Of a DNA stretch of 64,000 nt, positions 44,512 through 55,600 are shown piece by piece (position 1 is the first letter of the stretch; each line of letters begins with the position of its first letter). The position numbers were made by a program, and so were the translations under genes. The stretch comes from Caenorhabditis remanei (lineage: Eukaryota; Nematoda; Chromadorea; Rhabditida; Rhabditidae). The notes beneath the pieces are model-generated. The model saw nothing but the letters and a program-made list of their open reading frames with translations. It was not told the origin of the DNA and did not search any database. The stretch is taken from the NCBI RefSeq assembly GCF_010183535.1, contig NC_071332.1, positions 21,452,001 to 21,516,000 on the forward strand. The letters run 5' to 3'.

Positions 44512-46608
44512 TTATGAATTAATTTTCGATGATGTTGCATTCAGCTTGCTTTGAAATCCTCGTCGTTTCCTATCGTTCAAATTTCTGAAAAAAGACGTAA
44601 ACCTTATTATCGAAATAAAAAAGTTCCGACATTTTTTACCGACGCGTGTTTGCGGACTCAGTGCAAAATTTAATAATTTAGCACTACGTCCGCAAACACG
44701 CGTCGGTAAAAAATGTCGGAACTTTTTTGTCGCGACAATACAGTGCGCGTCATAAATATGCGCCACCCCCCAAAATCGGTGTTTTCGGAGAAGCGAGTTA
44801 TTTTTCTGAGAAATCGTTATCAAAATTGAATTCAGCGTATCAAAAAACCTAAATTCCCAAGTTTTGAGAAAAAAATGTCGAAAAATACGTCCAGACCGCC
44901 AAAGAGTCGCTAAAATGGCCGCGTCATAAATATACGCCATCTCCCAAAAAATGAGAAATAGTTCAATTTTTTGCAATTTCATTTAAATTTTTTGTAGAAA
45001 TTTGTTCATAAAACAGAATCTAACGATGTTTTTGAATACTTACTCGACAGTTCTCAAAAAACTCCCTGTGATATTTTGAAATTTCAGCACTTTTTGGCAA
45101 TTTTCACGATTTTTGAGAAATTACCGTTATTTTCTGGTCTCGAAATAAAGTACCTGTCTGTATTTTAACATTTTGCAAGCCTACAACACTCAATCTTCCT
45201 ATTTCAACCTTATTTGAAGCCAGAAATTGATATTCCAGGTCTTAATTTAGTCGATTCAGGTAACTCGAGTCAACTAGGTCTGTAAGCATTGGAAGTTGTA
45301 GACTAGAAATGAGATTTCTGGCGAGCTGGAGGATCGAGTATTGGGTGAAACCGCACGAAACCCTTAATTTTGTATTATTTTCTTTCAATTTGCCTATATA
45401 TCTTGAAATCTACCCTTGGTAAGGACCACTGAGAACCTTTCAAATGAGAAGAGAAGCTGCCATGTGCTATGAACTTGTTTCACACCTGTTCGGCCTAGAA
45501 ATCGTCTGTATATTCTTATCAGACTCACAATTTGTTATGGTAACAAGCATATTTGACTAAAAGTAAGTGAATAATGACATATTTTGCTTATAAGCATAGT
45601 GACAAGGTGAGATAAGCTGTCTCAGTTAGATGAGTTCTTTCATGACAACTACAATGAACCTGTGGAGAGCTAGGGGTTTTCTCCGAGGCGAATCAAATTA
45701 AATTATGAATTTTTCGAGTTATTTGAATTAGGAAGCAGGGGTTTCGTGCGGTTTCACCCAATACTCGATCCTCCAGCTCGCCAGAAATCTCATTTCTAGT
45801 CTACAACTTCCAATGCTTACAGACCTAGTTGACTCGAGTTACCTGAATCGACTAAATTAAGACCTGCAATATCAATTTCTGGCTTCAAATAAGGTTGAAA
45901 TAGGAAGATTGAGTGTTGTAGGTTTGCAAAATGTTAAAATACAGACAGGTACTTTATTTCGAGACCAGAAAATAACGGTAATTTCTCAAAAATCGTGAAA
46001 ATTGCCAAAAAGTGCGGAAATTTCAAAATATCACAGGGAGTTTTTTGAGAACTGTCGAGTAAGTATTCAAAAACATCGTTAGATTCTGTTTTATGAACAA
46101 ATTTCTACAAAAAATTTAAATGAAATTGCAAAAAATTGAACTATTTCTCATTTTTTGGGAGGTGGCGTATATTTATGACGCGGCCATTTTAGCGACTCTT
46201 TGGCGGTCTGGACGTATTTTTCGACATTTTTTTCTCAAAACTTGGGAATATAGGTTTTTTGATACGCTGAATTCAATTTTAATAACGATTTCTCAGAAAA
46301 ATAACTCGCTTCTCCGAAAACACCGAGTTTGGGGGGTGGCGCATATTTATGACGCGCACTGTATATAGAGTATTGAAAAAATCTCACCTTTTCATTTTTC
46401 CTGAAATCCTATTAGGCTCGACTGGCGGTGATGTTGTCTTTTTAGCAGTTGAAAGCTGAAATGTGATTGTTTTGTTTCTATAGACACACGTATTTTTATT
46501 CCAATAAACGGGGAGAATTATTTTCATAAAATAAATCCAGAGAAAACATTTGTATGAAAAACAGAAAAATAGGAAAAAAGTGAATAAAACTATAAGTTTT
46601 CGTAACTG
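44512..46608 (-). CDS. Fragment of a possible membrane protein gene, intron invaded by transposons
   Basis: Last exon 44584..44512 (acceptor TTTTTTCAG, codes NLNDRKRRGFQSKLN to the stop) joins in phase to an exon ending at 46388 (donor AAAAG/GTGAGA). That exon codes LSTAKKTTSPPVEPN preceded in frame by MKIILPVYWNKNTCVYR. Upstream the frame stays open through one hydrophobic segment (VLFTFFLFFCFSYKCFLWIY) to a TTTTCCAG near 46608. Read as a whole it resembles the start of a small type II membrane protein, but I do not recognise it, and no start codon is convincing. A remnant gene is possible. The joining intron (44585-46387) is almost wholly the two elements described below. Confidence 0.4.
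44607..44738. mobile_element. Palindromic MITE, second copy
   Basis: 132 bp, same ends as the element at 32492 (CGAAATAAAAAAGTTCCGAC and complement), flanked by TA at 44605-44606 and 44739-44740. The stem carries ACGCGTGTTTGCGGAC where the other copy has ATCGGTGTTTGCGGAC. Confidence 0.85.
44741..46361. mobile_element. 1.6-kb foldback transposon, TA target
   Basis: Begins CAGTGCGCGTCATAAATATG and ends with its complement. Arms of about 620 bp (44741-45363 and 45737-46361) are nearly identical and inverted, around a spacer of about 370 bp. It is flanked by TA; the left TA is shared with the MITE. CAGTG ends and the TA target are typical of Tc1/mariner elements. No transposase frame, so non-autonomous. 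High arm identity suggests a recent origin. Frames on the arms (e.g. KLQKIELFLIFWE) are translations of the repeat. Confidence 0.85.
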
Positions 46609-49600
46609 GAAAAGATGGAGCGCACTTGCTGAATGTTGCCTAGGTGCTGCTGGAGAGCAGCGGGTCTGTTGCTGCAGTGTTGCGGATACGCTGCCGCATC
46701 CTAGTTGCTGCACACGTGCTGCCGACACGTTTCAGAAAACGAAGCGCGTTTGAATGATGCGTTCCTGATGCTGCAGTGTTGCGCGCCTGTTGCTCAACGG
46801 GTAAATGTTGCGTGCCTGATGCGGGGTTCTGCCGAGTTGCTTGGCGACAATAAGGTACAATTTGAATGTGACGATGAGTGAGATGTTAGAGGAATTGAAG
46901 TTAAGGAGCTGGGTGGGCGGAGTTTAGGATTCTATCCCCCCTTTGGTATGATTACTAAACAAGACACGGGCTATATTTTTGTAGTTGACAACTTTTTGAT
47001 AGAACACCTCCCTGATGAGTTATGACACAGCGAAGTGAAAAACCGGGGAAGACTGGGTGACAAAGGAGGAACCACCGTATGCTTGGCAGGAAGGGTATCC
47101 CGCTGCTATTTTTTGTTGAATCTCTTTAATTTATGGCACACATACTAAACAAAATACGCGCTACATTTTTCTAGTTAACAACTTTTTTGTAAAACATTTC
47201 CCTGAGGAGTTATGGAATAGCGAAGTGAGGGACAAGGGAAGACAGGGTGACAAAGGGGGAGTCGCCGTGTGTTCCGGAGTATCGGTGTCACACCGCCCGT
47301 TTTTACCCTATTATCCCAGTTTTCGGTGTGTATATTGTACAAGACACGGGCTACATTTTTTTAGTTAACAACTTTTTTGTAGGACACTACCGTGATGAAT
47401 AATGGCATAGGGAAGTGAGGGAATGTAATGAGCAGTATGAAGAAAGGGGGAGCCACAGCCCGTTCAGGAGTGTTGGTGCCACACCGCCCGTTTTTACCCC
47501 ATTATTCCAGTATTTGGTGTGTTTACTAAACAAAACACGGGCTACATTTTTGTAGTTGACAACTTTTTGATAGGACACCACCCTGAGGAGTTATAGCGGT
47601 TATTATAGCGTGAGGGAGTTAGAGGCTCGGTCAACAAGGGGAGCCGAGCCTCATGTCCGGGAAGAAGTGTCTAGCGCCGCCCGTTTCAGCTCCCTAACCG
47701 TAATTTTTGGTATGTATACTGTATACTAAACAAGACACGGGCTACATTTTTGAAGTTGAAAACTTTTTTCTAGCTCCGCCCACTTTTAAGATATAGCGTT
47801 TCCAATAGTGTGAAGATACAGGATATCACCACTTACTTGTTAGTGGCGCTGACTAGTGAGACACACTTCTTACAATTACAAAAAAAGAAAATTATTGGTT
47901 TTTTAAAAGAAAAATTACTAGTCACACAAATTTTTTCTAATCTTAAATTTGAAAATGGACAAAATGAATAAAACTACGAAGAAAAACGAGGAAAAGGATT
48001 ATTTCTAACTACTGACGTCAATCACACAAGAGCTCACACAAATCTCTATTGCTCCACTCCAAAATTCCTAATCCCAACAAATTTAATATTTCGTATGTAT
48101 ACTAACCAAGATTAGAGCTCTATTTTTGTAGTTGACAACTTTTCAATAGCTCCGCCCACTTTTGAGATACGGGGTGTTACTGGTAGGTAGTGCGTATAAC
48201 TTCAACACCCCTTATCTCAAAAGTGGGCGGAGTTATCAAAAAGTTGTCAACTACAAAAATAGAGCTCTTAATTTGCTCAACACATTTATATAAACATTTG
48301 ACATGGAAAATTAATCTAGCAGTCTCAAAACTTAACTCAATTATTCCAGTCTGGTCAGTGTGACCTGGCCCACATAAAATCTAACAACAAAAATCCTCTT
48401 ACGGAGGGGAAAAAGAGCACATGTAAATCCATAAGTGCCCTGCTCTTAGAAATAGGAAAAGAGCCCCTCTTCCCCTTATAGAGGGGAGTTGCTAGGAGTC
48501 ACCTGGAGACACCAGTCACCGGAAAACAACTTAGTAGGGTGTCTGGCTTATGTCTAGTGCCATATGAATATCGGGATACAAACTGGGAAAAAGGGATTCT
48601 AGGATATAAAAATAAGAAAAAATTTGTATTGGTTTTTGTCAGAAAATATAAGGAGGATTCAGAATCCGTTTGAATTTTTCTGATTCGACAGAAATTCGCT
48701 GAAATAGAGGGCTTTGAAGTTAGAGGACGCATTGAGGTGAGGAAGTGCGCTCTATTGAAATTGATGTATCTCAGTGAGTTTCTAACCGATTTCAATTTTG
48801 AAAACATATTTGAGACCGTCATAACTTGAACATTTCAATGATATAATATTTGTATGAAAAATGTGAATTAAAACTTCCAAACGTGAGCATCTTGCTTCGA
48901 AAGGTAAGGTGCGTGCAATATGTCGCTGCGTTGCGGTCGCGTAACGGCTGCTGCAAAATTGAAAACTAGGCAAAAAAAATATGACTAGAAAGCTGAACTC
49001 AAGAGCTTTTCGAATATATTTTTAATTTTTGATAAATCAAAAATTCGCTGAGATAGAGGGCTTTGAAGGTAGACACATTTAACAAGCTAAAAAGTCCTCC
49101 GACTTCAAACTGCTTTATCTCAGCGAGTTTTCAACCTATCAGAATTTAGAAAACAGATTCAGAATTCTCACGTCTTCAGCTTTTTAGTTATATAAGATTT
49201 AAAACGGAAAATATGTTTCCTACCGGTTCCGGTCAAGACCATCCCCAGGACTTGAAAAGAGTGAAAAGCGCCCTTTGGCAAACTTCCCCATATCTCAGCG
49301 AGTTTTCTACCTATTAAAATTCTGAAAACAGATTCTGAATTCTCACGTCTTCAGCTTTCCAGTCATGTAAGATTTGAAAAGAAACATTTATTTTCTACCG
49401 GTTCCCGTCAAGATTAAAGGCTACCGTCCCCAAGAGGAAAAGCGCGCCTCACAAACTTCCCCATATCTCCGCGAGTTTTCCACCTATCAAAATTTTGAAA
49501 ACAGATTCTGAATCCTCACATCTTCAGCTTTTCAGCTACATATCACACTAATTATTTATCTTACTATTCCCAATTTTACACAGGAAAACACATCTCATTC

Positions 49601-49734
49601 TCTTAAAACCTTGAATTTTTAAATTTTCCCACGTGTCCCTTCCTCCCCATTTTCCCCATATTGAAAATTTTATTTTCGATTTCCCTTCATTCCCCAAACC
49701 ACAAGAAAAGTTCCGTTTCTCTTATTTTCAAAAA
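46609..49734. repeat. GCTG-rich island, family-B tandem block, then family-C array
   Basis: 46620-46850 is rich in GCTGC/GTTGCG words. 46950-47800 holds five direct units of about 190 bp, each with ACACGGGCTACATTTTTGTA, CTCCCTGA.GAGTTATGG and GCCGCCCGTTT. 48100-48270 has an inverted family-B pair. 48640-49550 is family C, inverted relative to the array at 50040-51490. The PDZ promoter must lie in the last 200 bp. No exon supported. Confidence 0.6.
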
Positions 49735-51792
49735 ATGAGCAAGAACTGTAAATCAGCCGAGAACACCGATGATGATAGGGTAAGTCAACACTGCAACTAT
49801 TCACAAAACGCGCCAACGACACGCCAGCCATCTCCCATTTTCAGACCCTTGCCGAAGACGATCAAAACGATCAAAACTCGGGATCGATGGATCATCGATT
49901 CGAGAGAATTACGGTGACACTGGAGAAAGTTGGCGGGAAGAAGTTCGGACTCGGCATCGCGTCGGTTCATCAACGTATTTTGGTGTGCAAGGTGGAGAAT
50001 GGTGAGGATTTTTGGGAAGTGTTGTATATGGTTGGAAAGGGGAAGACGTGAGAATTCTGAAACTGTTTTCTAAATTTTGAAAAGTTGAGAACTCGATGAG
50101 ATATGGGGGAGTTTGTCGAGAGGCGCTTTTCACTCTTTTTAAGTCCTGGGTGACGGTACTCCTTTTACCTTGACGGGAACCTGTAGGAAATATATTTTTC
50201 TTCTCAAATTTTATCTGCCTAAAAAGCTGAAGACGTGAGAATTCTGAAGCTGTTTTCAGAATTCTGATAGCTAGAAAACTCGCTGAAATACAGAGGCGTT
50301 TAGGTGGGGCGCTTTTCACAATTTTCAAGCCCTGGCTAACGGTACCCCTTCACCTTGACGGGAACCCGTGGGAAACACATTTTTCTTTTCAAATTTTATA
50401 TGACTGAAAAGCTAAAAATGTGAGGATTCTGAAACTGTTTTCAGAATTTTGATAGGTTGAGAACTCGCTGAGATACAGAGAAGTTTGTGAGGCGCGCTTT
50501 TCACGCTTTTGAAGCCCTGGATGACGGTACTCCTTTACCTTGATGGGAACCGCTAGAAAATATATTTTTGTTTTTATGTCTTATATAACTGAAAAGCGGT
50601 AGACGTGAGGATTTGGAATCTGTTTTCAGAATTCTTATAACTAGAAAACTCGCTGAAATACAGAGGAATTTAGGTGGCGCGCTTTTCACGCTTTTTAAGT
50701 CCTGGCTGACGGCACTCCTTTACCTTGATGGGAACCTGTAGGAAATATATGTTTCTTCTCAAATCTTATATAACTGGAAAGCTGAAGACGTGAGATATGT
50801 TTTCAAAATTTTGATAGCTAGAAAACTCGCGGAGATACAGAGGAGTTTGTCAGGCGCGCTTTTTACTCATTTTAGGTCCTGCGGATGGTCTTGACCGGAA
50901 CTGGCAGGAAATAAATGTTCTTTCCAAACCTTATATGACTGGAAAGCGAAAGACGGGAGGATTCTGAATCTGTTTTCAAAATTTTGATAGGTTGAAAACT
51001 CGCTGAGATAGAGCAGGTTGAAGTTTGAGGACTTCTTTGATGCGCTCTCAGAAGACGTCCTTAACTTTAAAGCGTTCTATCTCAGCGAGTTTTTGACCTA
51101 TTAAAAATTTGAAAATATATTCAAAAAGCTCTTGATTTCAGCTTTCCAAGCATATATTTTTTGCATAGTTTCCAACTTTGCACTAGCCGCTACGCGACCG
51201 CAACGCAGCGACATATAACTCAGCGCCCAATCTATCGAAGCCAGATGCTCTCTTTTGGAATTGTTTTGAATTTTCAATCCTAATGAAAGTTATATCATTA
51301 AAAAGCTTAAATTATGGCGGTTCTAAAACTGTTTTTAAACTTGAAATTGGTTGAAAACTCACTGAGATACACCAATTTCAATAGAGCGCGCTTCCTCACC
51401 TGAGTGCGACCTCCAACTTCAAAGCCCTCTATCTCAGCGAATTTTTGTCGAATCATAAAAATTCAAACGGATTCTGAATCCTCACGACTTCCGCTTTCCA
51501 ACCACACTTCACTCATAGCACATTGACACTTTAAACCCCGCCCACTTTCCTATTTCCAGACTCCCTGGTCAACGGTGTGCTCAGATACGGAGATCAAATT
51601 CTAGAGATTAACAAGAAGGAGGTTTTGACGAAAATCGACTGTAAAAAGCGTCTGATGTCAAGTCTGAAAGAGAAGGGAACCGTCGAAATGTTGTTGTTGC
51701 GTCCGAAGACACCAGACGCCGTCACGATGATCGAACAGGAGATTCAGATGTCACAACAGCCGAGTAGCACTGCGCAAGCGAAGCAGAATTGA
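49735..51792 (+). CDS. Small single-PDZ-domain protein
   Basis: Three exons: 49735..49779, 49845..50001, 51560..51792; phases agree, 144 residues. After an acidic N-terminus (NTDDDRTLAEDDQNDQN) comes one PDZ domain, about 36-118: ITVTLEKVGGKKFGLGI with the carboxylate-binding loop FGLGI at 49-53, then GVLRYGDQILEINKKEV, and a last strand VEMLLLRPK. The tail is Gln/Ser-rich. With one PDZ and nothing else it is probably a cytosolic adaptor; partners unknown. The start is the only ATG before the first donor. Intron 2 is 1558 bp of tandem family-C repeats. The first intron has one family-A copy. PolyA signal at 51825. The C. elegans counterpart cannot be named with confidence. Confidence 0.88.
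50040..51500. repeat. Family-C tandem array in PDZ intron 2
   Basis: Six or so units of about 190 bp (starts near 50050, 50235, 50425, 50610, 50790, 50960). Each has GACGTGAG.ATTCTGAAACTG, TTTTCA.AATT.TGATAG and AACTCGCTGAGAT. The distal part (51055-51490) is inverted relative to 48650-49070. Confidence 0.75.
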
Positions 51793-51824
51793 GCTCTAAG
51801 TTCACTGATTCAAAAAAATTCAAA

Positions 51825-51830
51825 AATAAA
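51825..51830 (+). terminator. Poly(A) signal of the PDZ gene
   Basis: AATAAA, 33 bp after the stop codon. Confidence 0.6.
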
Positions 51831-51904
51831 GATTGATTTATTGGGAAAAATCTGAAAAAAAAACTTGAAATTTTTGAAAAAAGTGGGTATAAACTTGAAA
51901 AACA

Positions 51905-52627
51905 GTGAAAACGCGTCTCAGGCACGCCAGCCGGATCCAAAAATCATCAAAACTCGCTGAAAACGCGTCTCAGGTGCGCCAGAAATTCCGAAAATCGCTG
52001 AAAACGCGTCTCAGGCACGCCAGACAGTTCTAACTGTAAAATCTCCAAAAACGCGCACAAGGCACGCCAGACGGATCCAATAATCATCAAAACGCGCCTC
52101 AGATGTACCAGAAATTCCGAAAATCGCGTCTCAGGCGCGCCAGACGGAACCAAAAATCATCAAAACTCGCTTAAAACGCGTCTCAGGCGCCAGACAGTTG
52201 TAACTGCAAAATCTCCAAAAACGCGCACAAGGCACGCCAGACGGATCCAATAATCATCAAAACGCGCCTCAGATGTACCAGAAAGTCCGAAAATCGCCTT
52301 TTCGCATTAAAAACAGTGAAAAAGCGTCTCAGGCACGCCAGCCTGATCCAAAAATCATCAAAAATCGCTAAAAATGCGGCCAAGGCACGCCAGACACTTT
52401 GTTACAAGACAAGAACAGCTTTTATATAAGCGATATGACCGAGTTTAAGAGACGAGAAGAGAGCACAAAAATAATAGGAATTCCGAAATAAAATTAGAAT
52501 AAGTAAGCATTTGGTTTACATGAAATAATCGGGTAGAAAAATGTTGTGAGAAATGAAAATCCTGGCGTAGAGAGGGAGAGAAATGAGCAAAAGAGCAAAT
52601 TAAAGCACAAAAATTCGAAAAAATTAA
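51905..52627. repeat. Family-A block, GCGTCTCAGG subfamily
   Basis: About 11 copies in 500 bp with the variant middle CTCAGG or ACAAGG (ACGCGTCTCAGGCACGCCAG), all forward, spaced 40-60 bp. It includes a direct duplication of about 160 bp (52030-52115 and 52195-52285). It lies between the convergent PDZ and par-4 genes. 52400-52627 has no feature I can name and should contain the par-4 3' UTR. Confidence 0.7.
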
Positions 52628-55600
52628 TTAATTACTATCAGTTCGTGAGCGGAAAATGCACGAGAAGAAGTTTCGCTTCGGTCGTCGTCGTCGTGCGACT
52701 TCTGGAGCCGCTGGAGCCACTGCTGGCGCGACGTCAGCGCCTTCTGGAGCAACTTCTGGAGGAGGAGCAGGAGAATCCCGGGCGGCTCGTGGAGCAGAAG
52801 TCGGTGCGGAACGGGACGATGGACGTCGAGTGGGTTCTCCGACAATGTCGTCGTTGGAGCCATCTGGAGGTGGGGGACCGTCTCCGGGACGGGCTTCGAG
52901 GTAGTGGAAACCGAGGAATGATTGTTTGTCGAGTTCGCCTGCGAAAAAATGAAAAAATTTGAGGGGTTTTTGAATGAGAAATGACAATTTTCAGACATTC
53001 TGGCGCACCTGAGACGCGTTTTCAGCATTTTTGAGCCAAAAAATCGATTTTTCGATATTCAAAACTCTATAATTTACAAAACGCGTCAAACGCACCCCAG
53101 ACACTTTTTGAATCTACCGTTAAGCTCCGCACTAAAACCAGAATTTCCAGATTGTAATAAAGGAGGCGGGGCCTATGCTGGAAAAACAAAACGCGCCAAA
53201 AGCACGCCAGACACTTAATTTTGCTCTAAATTTCGATTCCAGGGCTCAATTTTTCTCAAAATTCAAGATTTTCACTCAATTTCCAGACCTCCATGCGTCA
53301 AATTCGGTGGTGGGAGAAGAATCTCGTTGCCATCATCATCCAACACCAATTCCTCATCATTTCCATCGAACATCGCCGTTAAGCTTGGTAACATTGTCAA
53401 CGGACGGTCCCCAGTCCTCATTCGTTCCATCATTCGACCGAGTCCTTGATCTTCTGGAAATGAGGAGACAAACCAAGGGTGTCGCATGGTGTTAGTGATA
53501 TCGAGACGGGTAGTGAAGTCTTTGTCCAAGAGTTGAGTGATTAGACTGCAAAAATTGCAGATTTTCAGAGTCTTTTCGATTTAAAAAACACACAAAAACA
53601 CTTGTAAATCGCGTCTCAGGTGCACCAGACACTCAAAATGTTGTAAATTTCAGATACTTTCCACACGCATGACCTAGAAAACTCACTTTTCCACTAAAAA
53701 AAACCTTCGAAATGCCGATTTTCCACTCAAAATCATTGAATATCTGATATTTTCGTTTTTAAGACCTCAATAAATCCATGTTTCCCATCAAAACCTCTTG
53801 AAATCCCCCAATGGCCTAACTTTCCACTCCGATGGCCTAGAAAACTCATTTTTCCACTAAAACCCTTCAAAAGTGTCGATTTTTCACTCAAAAATCATTG
53901 AAAATCCGCTATTTTTTAGTTTAAAACTCGAAAACTTCAGTTTCAGACTCATTTTGGCCCTAATTCTCTATTAAATCCTGCTGACCTAACTTTCCACTCC
54001 AATGGCGTAGAAAACTCGTTTTTCTACTAAAGCCCCATTAAAAGTGTCGATTTTTCACCTAAAATCTTTAAAAATCCGCCAATTTTAAACAAAAATTCAA
54101 TTTCAGAGCCAATTTTCACTCTCCTGACTCCAAAAATCGCCATTTTTCAGTGATGGCCTAACTTTCCACTCCGATGACCTAGAAAACTCGTCTTTCTACT
54201 TAAAAACCTTCAAAAGTGTCGATTTTTCACCTAAAATCTTTAAAAATCCGCTATTTTCAAGCCGAAACTTGAAAATTCAAGATTATAAGCCGATTTTCGC
54301 TCGGTGGCCTAACTTTCCACTCGGATGGCCTAGAAAACTCACTCTTTCAACTCATTGGACAACTGAACATTCGTCGGCATTACCAACGGTTCATTGCCAA
54401 TGCATTCATACAATTTCAGCAGTATCTGTTGCTCGAATGGATATTTTCCCGAAACCAAATTGTACAATGTCACACCGGCACTCCACATATCCGCTTTGTA
54501 GCCACTGAAAGATGAAAAAGGGGCGTGGCTTAGGAGAAGTTGGGGGCGTGGCTTACTCAAAGAATTCATGATTTCCCCAGACGCATTCGGGCGGCTGAAA
54601 TTTCGGTGTTCCGTTCACTTTGTAACATTTTCCCGATTCCTGAAATTGGAAAATTTATTTATTTGAAATTGAAAACGCGCTCTACCGAACGGAATGAGAA
54701 AAAGTGCGCTGGGGCGCGATTGACGCGTTTTTAACACGTTTTCATGAAAAACAGCGAGAAAATAGGTGATTTACCAACAAAAACGCGTCTAAGGCACGCC
54801 AGACAAACAAAAAATCGCTGGAAATATGGATTTTGTATTAAAAACGTTAAAAATGCGTCTCAGGTGCGCCAGAATGTCAAAAATCATGAAAAATCAGTGA
54901 AAACGCGTCTCAGATACGCCGGAACGTCTAATAATCGATTTCCACATTAAAAACGCGCACGAGGCGCACCAGGCGGAACCAAAAATCATCAAAAACCGTT
55001 AAGAACGCGTCTCAGGTGCGCCAGGCAGTCTAAAAATCAATTTTTCGCATTAAAAACGCTCAAAACACGCCAAAGACATCCCTAACAACACCCCAGACAT
55101 CCCTAACAACAAAATCACTAAAAACGCGTCTCAGGTGCGCCAGGCACTCTGAAAATCGCGAGAAATATGAATTTTGCTATTGTAACGCGTACGAGGCGCA
55201 CCAGGCGGAACCAAAAATCGTCAAAAATCGCGTCCCAGGTGCCCCAGACTGTGTGAAAACCGATTTTTCGCATTAAAACGTAGAAAAAACGCGCCAAAGA
55301 CACCCCATCCCTCACTAACAACAAAATCACTGAAAACGCGGCTAAGGCGCGCCAGACACAGTAAAATCGCTAAAAACGCGTCAGATGTGCTCCAGAACGC
55401 CTGAAAATCGATTTTTGGTTCAAAATTCTTAAAAATCCTCTAAAAATGGTCGATTTTTGAGGCTAAAAACTCGATTTTCCGGCTCAAAAATGGTCCAGAA
55501 ATGAATACCTGAAAGAATCCGATCTGCTCGGCGACACCAAAATCACAAATCTTGACAACCATATCGATAGAAATGAGAAGATTCCCTGGCTTGATGTCTT

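Noticed and set aside
44512..44982. 156-codon minus-strand frame running through the transposon ends
   Set aside because: Most of it translates the MITE and the foldback arm; the same peptide appears at 46120-46368 from the other arm. Only the last 23 residues belong to a plausible exon.
52546..52962. Plus-strand frames opposite the last par-4 exon
   Set aside because: Antisense of the Pro/Ala/Arg-rich C-terminus of PAR-4.
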